DNA of 64,000 nt from Mycobacterium sp. IS-1264 (GTDB lineage Bacteria; Actinomycetota; Actinomycetes; Mycobacteriales; Mycobacteriaceae), in NCBI RefSeq assembly GCF_001954195.1, contig NZ_MBES01000078.1:1-64000 (forward strand), given 5' to 3'. Of the stretch, positions 47,393 through 55,822 are shown one piece after another (positions within the stretch are counted from its first letter, which is position 1; every line of letters starts with the position of its first letter). The translations under genes were made by a program, and so were the position numbers. Below the pieces are notes generated by a model that was not told the DNA's origin, made no database searches, and saw nothing but the letters and a program-made list of their open reading frames with translations.

Positions 47393-49510
47393 GTGGTAGC
47401 GACCGTCACCGACGAGCAGTTCGCGGCCCGTGAGCTGGTGCGCGATTGGGCGCGCGATTCCTCCTCGGGACCCAACGGGACCCAAGCGATCCGCGATGTC
47501 GAGCAGGGCAACGCCGACGCGTGGCGGCCGGTGTTCGCGGGCCTGGCCGAACTCGGACTGTTCGGCGTGGCGGTTGCGGAGGACTCCGGCGGGGCGGGCG
47601 GCAGCGTCGAGGACCTCTGCGCGATGGTCGAGGAAGCGGCCAAGGCGCTGGTACCCGGGCCCGTCGCCACCACCGCGCTGGCCACCCTCGTCGTCGACGA
47701 TCCCGAAACGCTGGCCGCGCTGGCCTCCGGCGAACGCTTCGCCGGCGTCGCACTCGAGGGTGCCGTGCAGTTCGACGGCGCTCTTGCGTCCGGGACCGTC
47801 GACCTGGTGCTGGGCGCCGCGGACGGCGGTCTGTTGCTGCTACCCGCCGGCGAGACGTGGGTGTTGGTCGACACCCAGGGCGACGGCGTGCAGCTGGAAC
47901 CCTTGCGGGCCACTGACTTTTCCCGGCCGCTGGCACAGGCGGTACTGACGTCGGCGCCGGCTACCGCGATCCAAGCGTCGCGGGAGCGGGTCGAGGAACT
48001 CGCCGCGACCGTGCTGGCCGCCGAGGCGGCGGGCGTGACCCGATGGTCCCTGGACACCGCGGTCGCATATGCCAAAGTGCGGGAGCAGTTCGGCAAGCCG
48101 ATCGGCAGTTTCCAGGCCGTCAAGCACCTGTGCGCCGAGATGCTGTGCCGGGCCGAACAGGCCGAGGTGGCCGCCGCCGACGCCGCGCGGGCCGCGGCGG
48201 ACTCCGACCCCGCCCAGTTCTCGATCGCCGCGGCGCTGGCCGCGAGCATCGGCATCGCCGCCGCGAAGGCCAACGTCAAGGACTGCATTCAGGTGCTCGG
48301 CGGCATCGGGTGCACCTGGGAGCACGACGCGCACCTGTACCTGCGCCGGGCGCACAGCATCGGCCGCTTCCTAGGGGGCGCCGAGCGCTGGCTGCGTCGC
48401 ATCACCGCGCTGACGCAATCGGGCGTGCGGCGCCGGCTGGGTATCGACCTCACCGAGGTGGAGGGCCTGCGGCCGGAGATCGCCGCGGCCGTCGCCGAGG
48501 TCGCCGCGCTGCCGGAGGAGAAACGGCAGGCGGCGCTGGCCGACGCCCGGCTGCAGGCGCCGCATTGGCCGCCGCCGTACGGGCGCGCGGCGTCACCGGC
48601 CGAGCAGCTGCTGATCGACCAGGAGATGGCGGCCGCCGGCGTGGTGCGGCCCGACCTGGTGATCGGGTGGTGGGCGGCGCCGACCATCCTCGAGCACGGC
48701 ACGCCCGAGCAGATCGAACGCTTCGTGCCGGCCACCCTGCGCGGCGAATTCCTTTGGTGCCAACTGTTTTCCGAGCCGGGAGCGGGCTCCGACCTGGCGT
48801 CCCTTCGCACCAAGGCGGTCCGCGGCGACGGGGGCTGGCTGTTGACGGGGCAGAAGGTCTGGACGTCCGCGGCGCACAAGGCGCGCTGGGGTGTGTGCCT
48901 GGCGCGCACCGATCCGGACGCGCCCAAACATAAGGGCATCACCTACTTCCTGCTGGACATGAAGTCGCCGGGCATCGAAATCCGGCCATTGCGCGAGATC
49001 ACCGGCGACTCGCTGTTCAACGAGGTGTTCCTGGACAACGTGTTCGTGCCCGACGAGATGGTGGTCGGCACGGTGAACGACGGCTGGCGGCTGGCCCGCA
49101 CCACGCTGGCCAACGAGCGGATCGCGATGGCCACCGGCACCGCGCTGGGCAACCCGATGGAAGAGCTGCTCAAGGTGCTGGCGGGGATCGACCTCGACAC
49201 GTCCCAGCAAGACCGGCTGGGGCGCTTGATCGTCACCGCCCAGACCGGAGCGCTGCTGGATCAGCGCATCGCGCAGCTCGCGGTGGGCGGGAAGGACCCG
49301 GGGGCGCAATCCAGCGTGCGCAAGCTCATCGGCGTCCGCTACCGGCAGGCGCTGGCCGAATTCACAATGGACGTCTCCGAGGGCGGCGGCCTGGTCCACA
49401 ACCAAGCGGTCTTCGACTTCCTCAACACCCGCTGCCTGACTATCGCCGGGGGTACCGAGCAGATCCTGCTCACCGTGGCCGCCGAGCGCCTCCTCGGTCT
49501 GCCGCGCTAA
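47393..49510 (+). CDS. fadE34: Acyl-CoA dehydrogenase FadE34 (two fused ACAD domains)
   Basis: A 705-residue tandem acyl-CoA dehydrogenase of sterol side-chain beta-oxidation (ChsE3). The N-terminal half is a degenerate ACAD (about 1-340) with QFGKPIGSFQAVKH and GGIGCTWEHDAHLYLRR; the C-terminal half (about 390-705) has the FAD-binding features LFSEPGAGSDLASLRT, GGWLLTGQKVWTSAA and GGTEQILL. GTG 47393 is chosen because GGAGGA lies 7 bases upstream. It is under the KstR operator. Confidence 0.95.
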   Translation: MVATVTDEQFAARELVRDWARDSSSGPNGTQAIRDVEQGNADAWRPVFAGLAELGLFGVAVAEDSGGAGGSVEDLCAMVEEAAKALVPGPVATTALATLVVDDPETLAALASGERFAGVALEGAVQFDGALASGTVDLVLGAADGGLLLLPAGETWVLVDTQGDGVQLEPLRATDFSRPLAQAVLTSAPATAIQASRERVEELAATVLAAEAAGVTRWSLDTAVAYAKVREQFGKPIGSFQAVKHLCAEMLCRAEQAEVAAADAARAAADSDPAQFSIAAALAASIGIAAAKANVKDCIQVLGGIGCTWEHDAHLYLRRAHSIGRFLGGAERWLRRITALTQSGVRRRLGIDLTEVEGLRPEIAAAVAEVAALPEEKRQAALADARLQAPHWPPPYGRAASPAEQLLIDQEMAAAGVVRPDLVIGWWAAPTILEHGTPEQIERFVPATLRGEFLWCQLFSEPGAGSDLASLRTKAVRGDGGWLLTGQKVWTSAAHKARWGVCLARTDPDAPKHKGITYFLLDMKSPGIEIRPLREITGDSLFNEVFLDNVFVPDEMVVGTVNDGWRLARTTLANERIAMATGTALGNPMEELLKVLAGIDLDTSQQDRLGRLIVTAQTGALLDQRIAQLAVGGKDPGAQSSVRKLIGVRYRQALAEFTMDVSEGGGLVHNQAVFDFLNTRCLTIAGGTEQILLTVAAERLLGLPR

Positions 49511-49519
49511 GCGCTTTCG

Positions 49520-49578
49520 CCGAGCCTGTAATTTTGGCGGTCCCTACTCGCACTTTGCCTGCAGATTTACAGGCTCGG
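49520..49578. terminator. Inverted repeat between convergent fadE34 and the secreted-protein gene
   Basis: CCGAGCCTGTAA (49520-49531) and TTACAGGCTCGG (49567-49578) are perfect 12-bp arms with a 35-base spacer. The position suggests a bidirectional terminator; the long loop also fits a small repeated element. Confidence 0.5.
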
Positions 49579-49590
49579 TGCCGTCAGGAG

Positions 49591-50127
49591 CTAAGAGAAC
49601 GTCGTCACCGCGCAGGTGCTGGGCGAGGTGATGTTGACCCCGGGGTAGACCACCTGGATATGCGTGCAGGTGATGACGTTGACGTCGGTCTTGGGCTGGC
49701 CGGTCCGCCAATCGGTCGAGTCGATGCGCCCGGTCGTCTGGTATTTGTCCGGCGGTCCCTCACCGAAGTAGACGGTGGTGATCTCGTCGTTGCCCATCGC
49801 CTTGTGGACCCGTTCGTACTGGCCGCTGGCATGGGTGTCCAGGTAGGCCAACCGGTCCGTCGACCGGACCTCGGTGGTCTGGCGGGCCCACAGGCCGGGC
49901 GGGAAACCGATCACGCCGCCGTCGGGGGCGCGCACGTCGGCCCCGGCAGTGAAGTCGCAGTGACCGTCGGACTTGAAGCAATTGAGGAACATGTGCGTCT
50001 CGAGCTGGTTGGGGCCGTCCAGCGGAAACAGGGTGGTAGCGGTGTTGCTGGCCGCCGAGGACGCCGGCGCCAGCAGGAACGTCACCATCGCCCCCACCAC
50101 CGCGAATCCCGTCACTAGCCGCACCAT
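49591..50127 (-). CDS. Secreted protein, Rv3572-like
   Basis: A 178-residue protein with a signal peptide (cleavage near ASSAAS, residue 25) and four cysteines in the mature part (NCFKSDGHC and ITCTH...STC). It lies between fadE34 and kshB as in M. tuberculosis. No known domain is seen. Its presence in the KstR-controlled block suggests, but does not show, a link to sterol use. Confidence 0.85.
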   Translation of the reverse strand: MVRLVTGFAVVGAMVTFLLAPASSAASNTATTLFPLDGPNQLETHMFLNCFKSDGHCDFTAGADVRAPDGGVIGFPPGLWARQTTEVRSTDRLAYLDTHASGQYERVHKAMGNDEITTVYFGEGPPDKYQTTGRIDSTDWRTGQPKTDVNVITCTHIQVVYPGVNITSPSTCAVTTFS

Positions 50128-50157
50128 CGGCGCTCCCCTTCCCGATTCGCTACGCGA

Positions 50158-51237
50158 CTAATCGTCGTAGGTGACTTCTACCGAATCAGATTCGGGGTGA
50201 GATTGACAGGCCAAAATCAAACCTTCGTCCAGATCCTGCTGCTCGAGCACGTCGTTGACCTCCATGTTCACCTTGCCGCTGCGCAGCGTGCAGGCGCATG
50301 CGCCGCAGTGGCCCTCCCGGCAGGAAAACGGTGCGTCCAAACCCTTCGCGAGCAAAACGTCGAGCAGCTTGGCGTTGCGCGGCCAGGACACGGTATGCGT
50401 TTCGCCGTCCAGCTCGACGACCGCGGTGGCCGGCGGCTCGTCGCCTTCGGCGGTGTCCTCGATCTTGACCGCCGCGAAGGGGTCGGAGTCCAGCGACTTG
50501 AACACCTCGATATGTACTTGCGCCGCAGGCACTTTCAGTGCCTCCAGCGCCTCACGCGAGGCGTCCATGAACGGGCCCGGCCCGCAGATGTAGACGGGCC
50601 GATCGGTGTACGGGGCCGCCAGCTTCGCCAGCGCCGTGGCGCTCGGCAACCCCTGCAGCGATTCCAGCCAATGCAGCACCGTGAGCCGGTCGGGATACTT
50701 GGCGGACAGCTCGCGCAGCGCGTCGGCGAAGATCACCGAGCGATCGTCGCGGTTGGCGTAGAGCAGCGTCACCTGCCCGCTGCCCTCGGCGAGTGCGGAC
50801 TTGCAGATCGACATGATCGGGGTGATCCCGCTGCCGGCTGCCATCAGCAGGAAGTCTTCGTCCAGCGTCTTGGGCACGAAGTTGCCCGACGGCGCCAGCA
50901 CGTGGATGCGCATGCCTTTGTGGGCGTGGTCGCACAGCCAGTTGGACGCGTAGCCGTCCGCGGTGCGCTTGACCGTGACGGTGAGCGCGTCGTCGGTGAA
51001 CGGCGAACTGCACAGCGAGTAGCAGCGGGCCACCGATCCGGTCCGATCGCTGGGCACGCGCAATGTCAGGAACTGGCCGGGCGCGTAGCGCAGCCGCTCC
51101 GGGGGGATGGCGGGGTCGCCGGCCGCGTCCGGCACCGCGAACACCAGCGATCGCGCGTCGTCGGTTTCCGCGACGACCTCGGCGATCTGCAGTTCAAGGA
51201 CGTGGTCGCCGAGTGGCTCGTCGGGAATTGCTTCCGT
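50158..51237 (-). CDS. kshB: 3-ketosteroid 9alpha-hydroxylase reductase component KshB
   Basis: A 359-residue reductase passing electrons from NADH to the oxygenase KshA. The FAD domain has RCYSLCSSP, the NAD domain has GSGITPIMSICKS and YICGPGPFM, and the C-terminal plant-type [2Fe-2S] domain has CREGHCGACAC and a later Cys in LACQS. The start is TTG 51237 (matching the M. tuberculosis start TEAIPDEPLGD), 6 bases after GGAAGGG. A KstR operator lies 29 bases upstream. kshA is not in the window. Confidence 0.95.
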   Translation of the reverse strand, partial: TEAIPDEPLGDHVLELQIAEVVAETDDARSLVFAVPDAAGDPAIPPERLRYAPGQFLTLRVPSDRTGSVARCYSLCSSPFTDDALTVTVKRTADGYASNWLCDHAHKGMRIHVLAPSGNFVPKTLDEDFLLMAAGSGITPIMSICKSALAEGSGQVTLLYANRDDRSVIFADALRELSAKYPDRLTVLHWLESLQGLPSATALAKLAAPYTDRPVYICGPGPFMDASREALEALKVPAAQVHIEVFKSLDSDPFAAVKIEDTAEGDEPPATAVVELDGETHTVSWPRNAKLLDVLLAKGLDAPFSCREGHCGACACTLRSGKVNMEVNDVLEQQDLDEGLILACQSHPESDSVEVTYDD

Positions 51238-51265
51238 CAAGACCAGCCCTTCCTTCGATGACAAC

Positions 51266-51279
51266 TAGAACATGTTACA
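51266..51279. promoter_or_regulatory. KstR operator for kshB
   Basis: TAGAACATGTTACA fits TNNAACNNGTTNNA in all fixed positions, just upstream of kshB. Confidence 0.8.
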
Positions 51280-51333
51280 GAAAACCCGATTGGTACCGCT
51301 ACCAGCCGCAGGAATACCCTGCTCGACACAAAT

Positions 51334-51347
51334 CGGAACGTGTTCTA
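51334..51347. promoter_or_regulatory. KstR operator for hsaA
   Basis: CGGAACGTGTTCTA matches the KstR motif except for the first base, 41 bases before the hsaA start. Confidence 0.7.
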
Positions 51348-51387
51348 GTCTTCTGTGTAAATCCGCACTCCCAGGAGGCAAACGTAG

Positions 51388-52572
51388 GTGACTTCCATTC
51401 AACAGCGTGATGCACAGTCGATTCTGGCTGGCATCGATGATCTGCTTCCGCAGATTCGGGAGCGCGCTCAGGCGACGGAGGACTTGCGCCGGCTGCCCGA
51501 TGAGACCGTTCAGGCGCTCGAGGACGTCGGCTTTTTCACCCTGCTGCAGCCCGAGCAGTGGGGCGGTCTGCAATGCGATCCCACGCTGTTCTACGAGGCG
51601 ACGCGGCGACTGGCGAGCGCGTGCGGCTCCACCGGCTGGGTGAGCTCGATCGTCGGGGTGCACAACTGGCATCTGGCGCTGTTCGACCAGCAGGCGCAGG
51701 AAGAGGTGTGGGGCGAGGACCCCAAGACGCGGATCTCGTCGTCGTATGCCCCGATGGGGGCGGGCGTGGTGACCGACGGGGGCTACATCGTCAACGGCTC
51801 GTGGAACTGGTCGTCGGGCTGTGATCACGCCAGCTGGACCTTTGTCGGCGGCCCGGTCATCAAGGACGGTCGCCCGGTGGATTTCGGCAGCTTCCTGATC
51901 CCGCGCAGTGAATACCGCATCGACGACGTGTGGCATGTGGTCGGGCTGCGCGGCACCGGCAGCAACACGCTGGTGGTCAAGGACGTCTTCGTGCCCAGGC
52001 ACCGGTTCCTGTCCTACAAGGCGATGAACGACGGCACCGCCGGGGGATACCAGACCAACACCGCACCGGTCTACAAAATGCCTTGGGGCACAATGCATCC
52101 CACCACAATCTCGGCGCCGATCGTCGGCATGGCGTACGGCGCGTACGAGGCGCACGTCGAGCACCAGGGCAAGCGGGTGCGCGCGGCGTTCGCCGGCGAG
52201 AAGGCCAAGGACGACCCGTTCGCCAAGGTCCGCATCGCCGAGGCGGCCAGCGATATCGACGCCGCCTGGCGTCAGCTGTCCGGCAACGTCGCCGACGAGT
52301 ACGCGCTGTTGTCCGCCGGCAAGGAGATCCCGTTCGAGCTGCGCGCCCGCGCCCGCCGCGACCAGGTGCGCGCCACCGGCCGCTCGATCGCCGCGATCGA
52401 CCGGCTGTTCGAGGCGTCGGGTGCCACCGCGCTGGCCAATGACCAGCCGGTGCAACGCTTCTGGCGCGACGCGCACGCGGGCCGGGTGCACGCCGCCAAC
52501 GACCCCGAGCGGGCGTACGTGATCTTCGGGAACCACGAGTTCGGGTTGCCGCCCGGCGACACGATGGTCTGA
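51388..52572 (+). CDS. hsaA: 3-HSA hydroxylase oxygenase component HsaA
   Basis: A 394-residue flavin-dependent monooxygenase (acyl-CoA-dehydrogenase fold) that hydroxylates 3-HSA to the catechol 3,4-DHSA in ring A/B degradation. The length equals the M. tuberculosis protein. GTG 51388 follows a strong AGGAGG. HsaB supplies reduced flavin. It is first in hsaA-hsaD-hsaC-hsaB, behind a KstR site. Confidence 0.97.
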   Translation: MTSIQQRDAQSILAGIDDLLPQIRERAQATEDLRRLPDETVQALEDVGFFTLLQPEQWGGLQCDPTLFYEATRRLASACGSTGWVSSIVGVHNWHLALFDQQAQEEVWGEDPKTRISSSYAPMGAGVVTDGGYIVNGSWNWSSGCDHASWTFVGGPVIKDGRPVDFGSFLIPRSEYRIDDVWHVVGLRGTGSNTLVVKDVFVPRHRFLSYKAMNDGTAGGYQTNTAPVYKMPWGTMHPTTISAPIVGMAYGAYEAHVEHQGKRVRAAFAGEKAKDDPFAKVRIAEAASDIDAAWRQLSGNVADEYALLSAGKEIPFELRARARRDQVRATGRSIAAIDRLFEASGATALANDQPVQRFWRDAHAGRVHAANDPERAYVIFGNHEFGLPPGDTMV

Positions 52573-52602
52573 TGCGCGCCGGCGACATTGAGAGAGGTAG
52601 CG

Positions 52603-52647
52603 ATGAGGTGGGGGCACCTCCCGCTTGCGGGGGAGAGCGGCGCTTAG
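52603..52647 (+). other. Possible 14-codon upstream reading frame leading into hsaD
   Basis: ATG 52603, 5 bases after GAGAGAGG, opens a 14-codon frame through the repeat that ends TAG at 52645-52647, overlapping a GTG in the hsaD frame (52647). It may couple translation to hsaD. Chance formation cannot be excluded. Confidence 0.3.
52606..52642. repeat. Dispersed GC-rich palindromic repeat, copy 2
   Basis: Contains GGTGGGGGCACC and CCCGCTTGCGGGGGAGAG. It aligns with the reverse complement of 6117-6156. It fills the short hsaA-hsaD junction and supplies a GGGGGAGAG that could act as the hsaD ribosome-binding site. Confidence 0.6.
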
Positions 52648-52652
52648 TGACA

Positions 52653-53525
52653 GTGACGGCTACCGAAGAGCTGACGTTCGAGTCCACGTCGCGCTTCGTG
52701 GAGGTCGACGTCGACGGGCCGCTGAAGCTGCACTACCACGAGGCGGGAGTCGGCAACGACCAGACCGTGGTGCTACTGCACGGCGGTGGGCCCGGGGCGG
52801 CGAGCTGGACGAACTTCTCGCGCAATATCCCGGTGCTGGCCCGGCAATTTCACGTGCTCGCCGTCGACCAGCCCGGCTACGGCCACTCCGACAAGCGCGC
52901 CGAGCATGGGCAATTCAACCGCTACGCCGCGCGGGCGCTCAAAGGCCTCTTCGAGCAGTTGGGTCTGGGACGCGTTCCGCTGGTGGGTAATTCGCTGGGC
53001 GGGGGCACCGCGGTGCGGTTCGCGCTCGACTACCCGGATCTGGCCGGACGCCTGGTTCTGATGGGTCCCGGGGGGCTCAGCGTCAACCTGTTTGCGCCGG
53101 ACCCCACCGAGGGCGTCAAGCGCCTCGGCAAGTTCTCCGTCGAACCCACGAAAGAGAACCTCGAGGCGTTCCTGCGCGTGATGGTCTACGACCAGAAGCT
53201 CATCACCCCCGAGCTGGTCGACGAGCGCTTCGCCCTGGCCAGCACGCCGGAGTCGCTGACCGCGACCCGCGCGATGGGAATGTCGTTCTCCGGGGCCGAC
53301 TTCGAGCTCGGCATGATGTGGCGCGAGGTGTACAAGCTGCGCCAGCCGGTGCTGCTGATCTGGGGACGCGAGGACCGGGTCAACCCGCTGGACGGCGCGC
53401 TGGTCGCGCTGAAGACCATTCCCCGTGCGCAACTGCATGTCTTCGGGCAATGTGGACATTGGGCGCAGGTGGAGAAGTTCGACGAGTTCAACAAACTCAC
53501 CATCGATTTCCTGGGAGGTGCGTGA
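52653..53525 (+). CDS. hsaD: 4,9-DSHA hydrolase HsaD (meta-cleavage-product hydrolase)
   Basis: A 290-residue alpha/beta hydrolase cleaving the C-C bond of the meta-cleavage product 4,9-DSHA. It shows HGGGPGAASW, nucleophile VGNSLGGG and the catalytic His in GQCGHWAQVEKFDEF. GTG 52653 reproduces the M. tuberculosis start (TATEELTFES); GTG 52647 is an equal alternative and the frame stays open to 52572. The stop overlaps hsaC. Confidence 0.95.
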   Translation: MTATEELTFESTSRFVEVDVDGPLKLHYHEAGVGNDQTVVLLHGGGPGAASWTNFSRNIPVLARQFHVLAVDQPGYGHSDKRAEHGQFNRYAARALKGLFEQLGLGRVPLVGNSLGGGTAVRFALDYPDLAGRLVLMGPGGLSVNLFAPDPTEGVKRLGKFSVEPTKENLEAFLRVMVYDQKLITPELVDERFALASTPESLTATRAMGMSFSGADFELGMMWREVYKLRQPVLLIWGREDRVNPLDGALVALKTIPRAQLHVFGQCGHWAQVEKFDEFNKLTIDFLGGA

Positions 53526-54427
53526 TGAGCATCCGCTCGCTGGGCTATCTACGCATCGAGGCCACCGACATGGCGGCCTGGCGCGAGTACGGCCTGAAGG
53601 TCCTCGGCATGGTCGAGGGCAAGGGCGCCACCGAGGGCGCGCTCTATCTACGCATGGACGATTTCCCGGCCCGGTTGGTGATTGTTCCCGGCGAGCAGGA
53701 CCGGCTCGCGGAGGCCGGATGGGAATGCGCGAATGCCGAAGGGCTGCAAGAGATCCGCAACCGGCTCGACGTGGAGGGCACCCCGTACAAGGAGGCCACC
53801 GCCGCCGATCTGGCCGAGCGGCGGGTGGACGAGATGATTCAGTTCTCCGACCCCTCCGGCAACCCGCTGGCCGTCTTCCACGGCGCCGCACTGGAACACC
53901 GCCGCGTGGTCAGCCCGTACGGCCACAAATTCGTCACCGCCGAGCAGGGCCTGGGCCACGTCGTGCTGACCACCCGCGACGACGACGAGGCGCTGCACTT
54001 CTACCGGGACGTGCTCGGGTTCAAACTTCGTGACTCGATGCGGATGCCGCCGCAGATGGTTGGGCGGCCCGCCGACGGCGCGCCGGCCTGGCTGCGCTTC
54101 TTCGGCTGCAACCCGCGCCACCACAGCCTGGCTTTCCTGCCGCTGCCGACCCCGAGCGGCATCGTGCACCTGATGGTCGAGGTCGAAAACGCCGACGACG
54201 TGGGCCTGTGCCTGGACCGGGCGCTGCGCCGCAACGTGCCGATGTCGGCCACCTTGGGCCGGCACGTCAACGACCTGATGCTGTCCTTCTACATGAAGAC
54301 GCCCGGTGGGTTCGACGTCGAATTCGGTTGTGAGGGCAGGCAGGTCGAGGATCACGACTGGATCGCCCGGGAAAGCACCGCGGTGAGCCTGTGGGGCCAC
54401 GACTTCACCGTGGGCATGCGCGGCTAG
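53525..54427 (+). CDS. hsaC: Iron-dependent extradiol dioxygenase HsaC
   Basis: A 300-residue type I extradiol dioxygenase with two VOC modules, opening the 3,4-DHSA ring. Iron ligands are visible as His in GLGHVVLTT, His in HHSLAFL and Glu in GFDVEFG. The ATG overlaps the hsaD stop (TGATG), and hsaB follows after 2 bases. Confidence 0.97.
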   Translation: MSIRSLGYLRIEATDMAAWREYGLKVLGMVEGKGATEGALYLRMDDFPARLVIVPGEQDRLAEAGWECANAEGLQEIRNRLDVEGTPYKEATAADLAERRVDEMIQFSDPSGNPLAVFHGAALEHRRVVSPYGHKFVTAEQGLGHVVLTTRDDDEALHFYRDVLGFKLRDSMRMPPQMVGRPADGAPAWLRFFGCNPRHHSLAFLPLPTPSGIVHLMVEVENADDVGLCLDRALRRNVPMSATLGRHVNDLMLSFYMKTPGGFDVEFGCEGRQVEDHDWIARESTAVSLWGHDFTVGMRG

Positions 54428-54429
54428 CC

Positions 54430-54993
54430 ATGTCGGCGCCGATCGATCCGCGGGCCTTCCGGCAGGTGCTGGGTCAGTTCTGCACCGGGATCACCATCAT
54501 CACCACCGTGCACGACGAGGCACCGATCGGCTTTGCGTGCCAGTCGTTCGCGGCGTTGTCCCTGGATCCGCCGCTGGTGCTGTTCTGCCCGACGAAGGTG
54601 TCGCGGTCCTGGAAGGCGATCGAGGCGTCGGGGCGGTTCTGCGTCAACGTGCTGACCGAAAAGCAGAAGGCCGTCTCCGCTCGATTCGGGTCGAAAGAGC
54701 CGGACAAGTTCGCCGGCATCGACTGGCACCCCTCAGAACTCGGTTCGCCGGTCATCGACGGCTCACTGGCCTACATCGACTGCACCGTCGCATCGGTGCA
54801 CGACGGCGGCGATCACTTCGTGGTGTTCGGCGCGGTCCAGTCGCTGTCGGAAGCCCCGAAGATCAAGCCCCGACCCCTGCTTTTCTACCGCGGCGACTAC
54901 ACGGGAATCGAGCCGGACAAGACCACGCCGGCGCAATGGCGCGACGACCTGGAAGCGTTCCTCACGACCACTACCCAGGACACCTGGCTGTAA
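54430..54993 (+). CDS. hsaB: Flavin reductase HsaB
   Basis: A 187-residue flavin reductase-like protein (FMN-binding split barrel) supplying reduced flavin to HsaA. It starts SAPIDPRAFRQVLGQFCTGITI and contains FACQSFAALSLDPP, a family signature. The length equals the M. tuberculosis protein. It is the last gene of the hsa operon here and is followed by a strong hairpin. Confidence 0.96.
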   Translation: MSAPIDPRAFRQVLGQFCTGITIITTVHDEAPIGFACQSFAALSLDPPLVLFCPTKVSRSWKAIEASGRFCVNVLTEKQKAVSARFGSKEPDKFAGIDWHPSELGSPVIDGSLAYIDCTVASVHDGGDHFVVFGAVQSLSEAPKIKPRPLLFYRGDYTGIEPDKTTPAQWRDDLEAFLTTTTQDTWL

Positions 54994-55104
54994 CGCGCTT
55001 TACGGCGGCGTCGCGATGTCCGGCGGCCTTCGGAAGTGCATTTGGTATGCATTCACCCATTCACCCGCGATAGGCCGTTGGGAAGCGGACAATAAGGGGT
55101 GATT

Positions 55105-55137
55105 CCCGGTGGCCCGCTGAGGGGGCGGGCCACCGGG
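55105..55137. terminator. Strong hairpin after hsaB
   Basis: A perfect 13-bp GC stem (55105-55117 with 55125-55137, CCCGGTGGCCCGC and its complement) with a 7-base loop lies between the convergent hsaB and coiled-coil genes. It can serve both strands. The rest of 54994-55255 holds no gene I can support. Confidence 0.75.
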
Positions 55138-55255
55138 TGGGACCCGTCTCTACGAGTTGCCCTATTAGACATATATCAAACAAGCGTTGGTCCGTGATGC
55201 ACTTTGGCCATTTTGGGCGGCGGTCTTGCGCACCGAGGCCCAAGGATCGCTGGGC

Positions 55256-55726
55256 TTATTGCCGGTGGGCGGCCTCGGTGTCGGTTGCTGGTGTAGCCGA
55301 CTCGCTCGTCGACTCATCACGAGTCGATTCATCACGAACGTTTGCGGACCCAGACGCAGCTTCCTGAGTCTCGGCCTTGACCGTCGGGTCGATGCGATCG
55401 GCACGTTGCTGCTGCTCCTGCAGTTCCTCACGCGATGTCGCCACCTGGCTCTGATGCGTGGCCGCTCGCTCCTGCAGCTTGGCGGCTTCGGCGGCCTTGA
55501 CCTCGGCCTCAGCCCGCGCAGCGCGTGCCTTCGCCGCTGTTTCATCGGCTAGCGCCTGACGCCGATCGATCTTGGCCTCCTCGGACCGCGCGTGTTCGCG
55601 AATCTCTTCGGCCCGCCGTTGCCGGCGTCGCCGCGTTGCCCTGGTCGCGATGACGATCAGGGCAACGACCACGAGGACTGCCACCGCCACGGCGATCACG
55701 ATCCAGACGATATTGCTGGTGCTCAT
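55256..55726 (-). CDS. Membrane-anchored coiled-coil protein
   Basis: A 156-residue protein. One N-terminal membrane segment (about residues 5-27) is followed by a basic stop-transfer (RATRRRRQRR), then a charged Ala/Glu/Arg-rich helix (about 38-110) that looks like a coiled coil, and a Ser/Thr/Glu-rich end with a doubled RDEST motif. The topology suggests a cytoplasmic helix. It lies 96 bases downstream of the kelch kinase on the same strand; its Thr-rich tail could be a kinase target, but that is inference. I do not recognise the family. Confidence 0.75.
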   Translation of the reverse strand: MSTSNIVWIVIAVAVAVLVVVALIVIATRATRRRRQRRAEEIREHARSEEAKIDRRQALADETAAKARAARAEAEVKAAEAAKLQERAATHQSQVATSREELQEQQQRADRIDPTVKAETQEAASGSANVRDESTRDESTSESATPATDTEAAHRQ

Positions 55727-55822
55727 AAATGGGGCTCCGTTGCTCGGTGTATTGGTCTGCCCGTCTACCCGGGGTCCCCGTACTCGACGTATGCCAAACA
55801 GCCAATGCCGGCGCCGGCGCCG

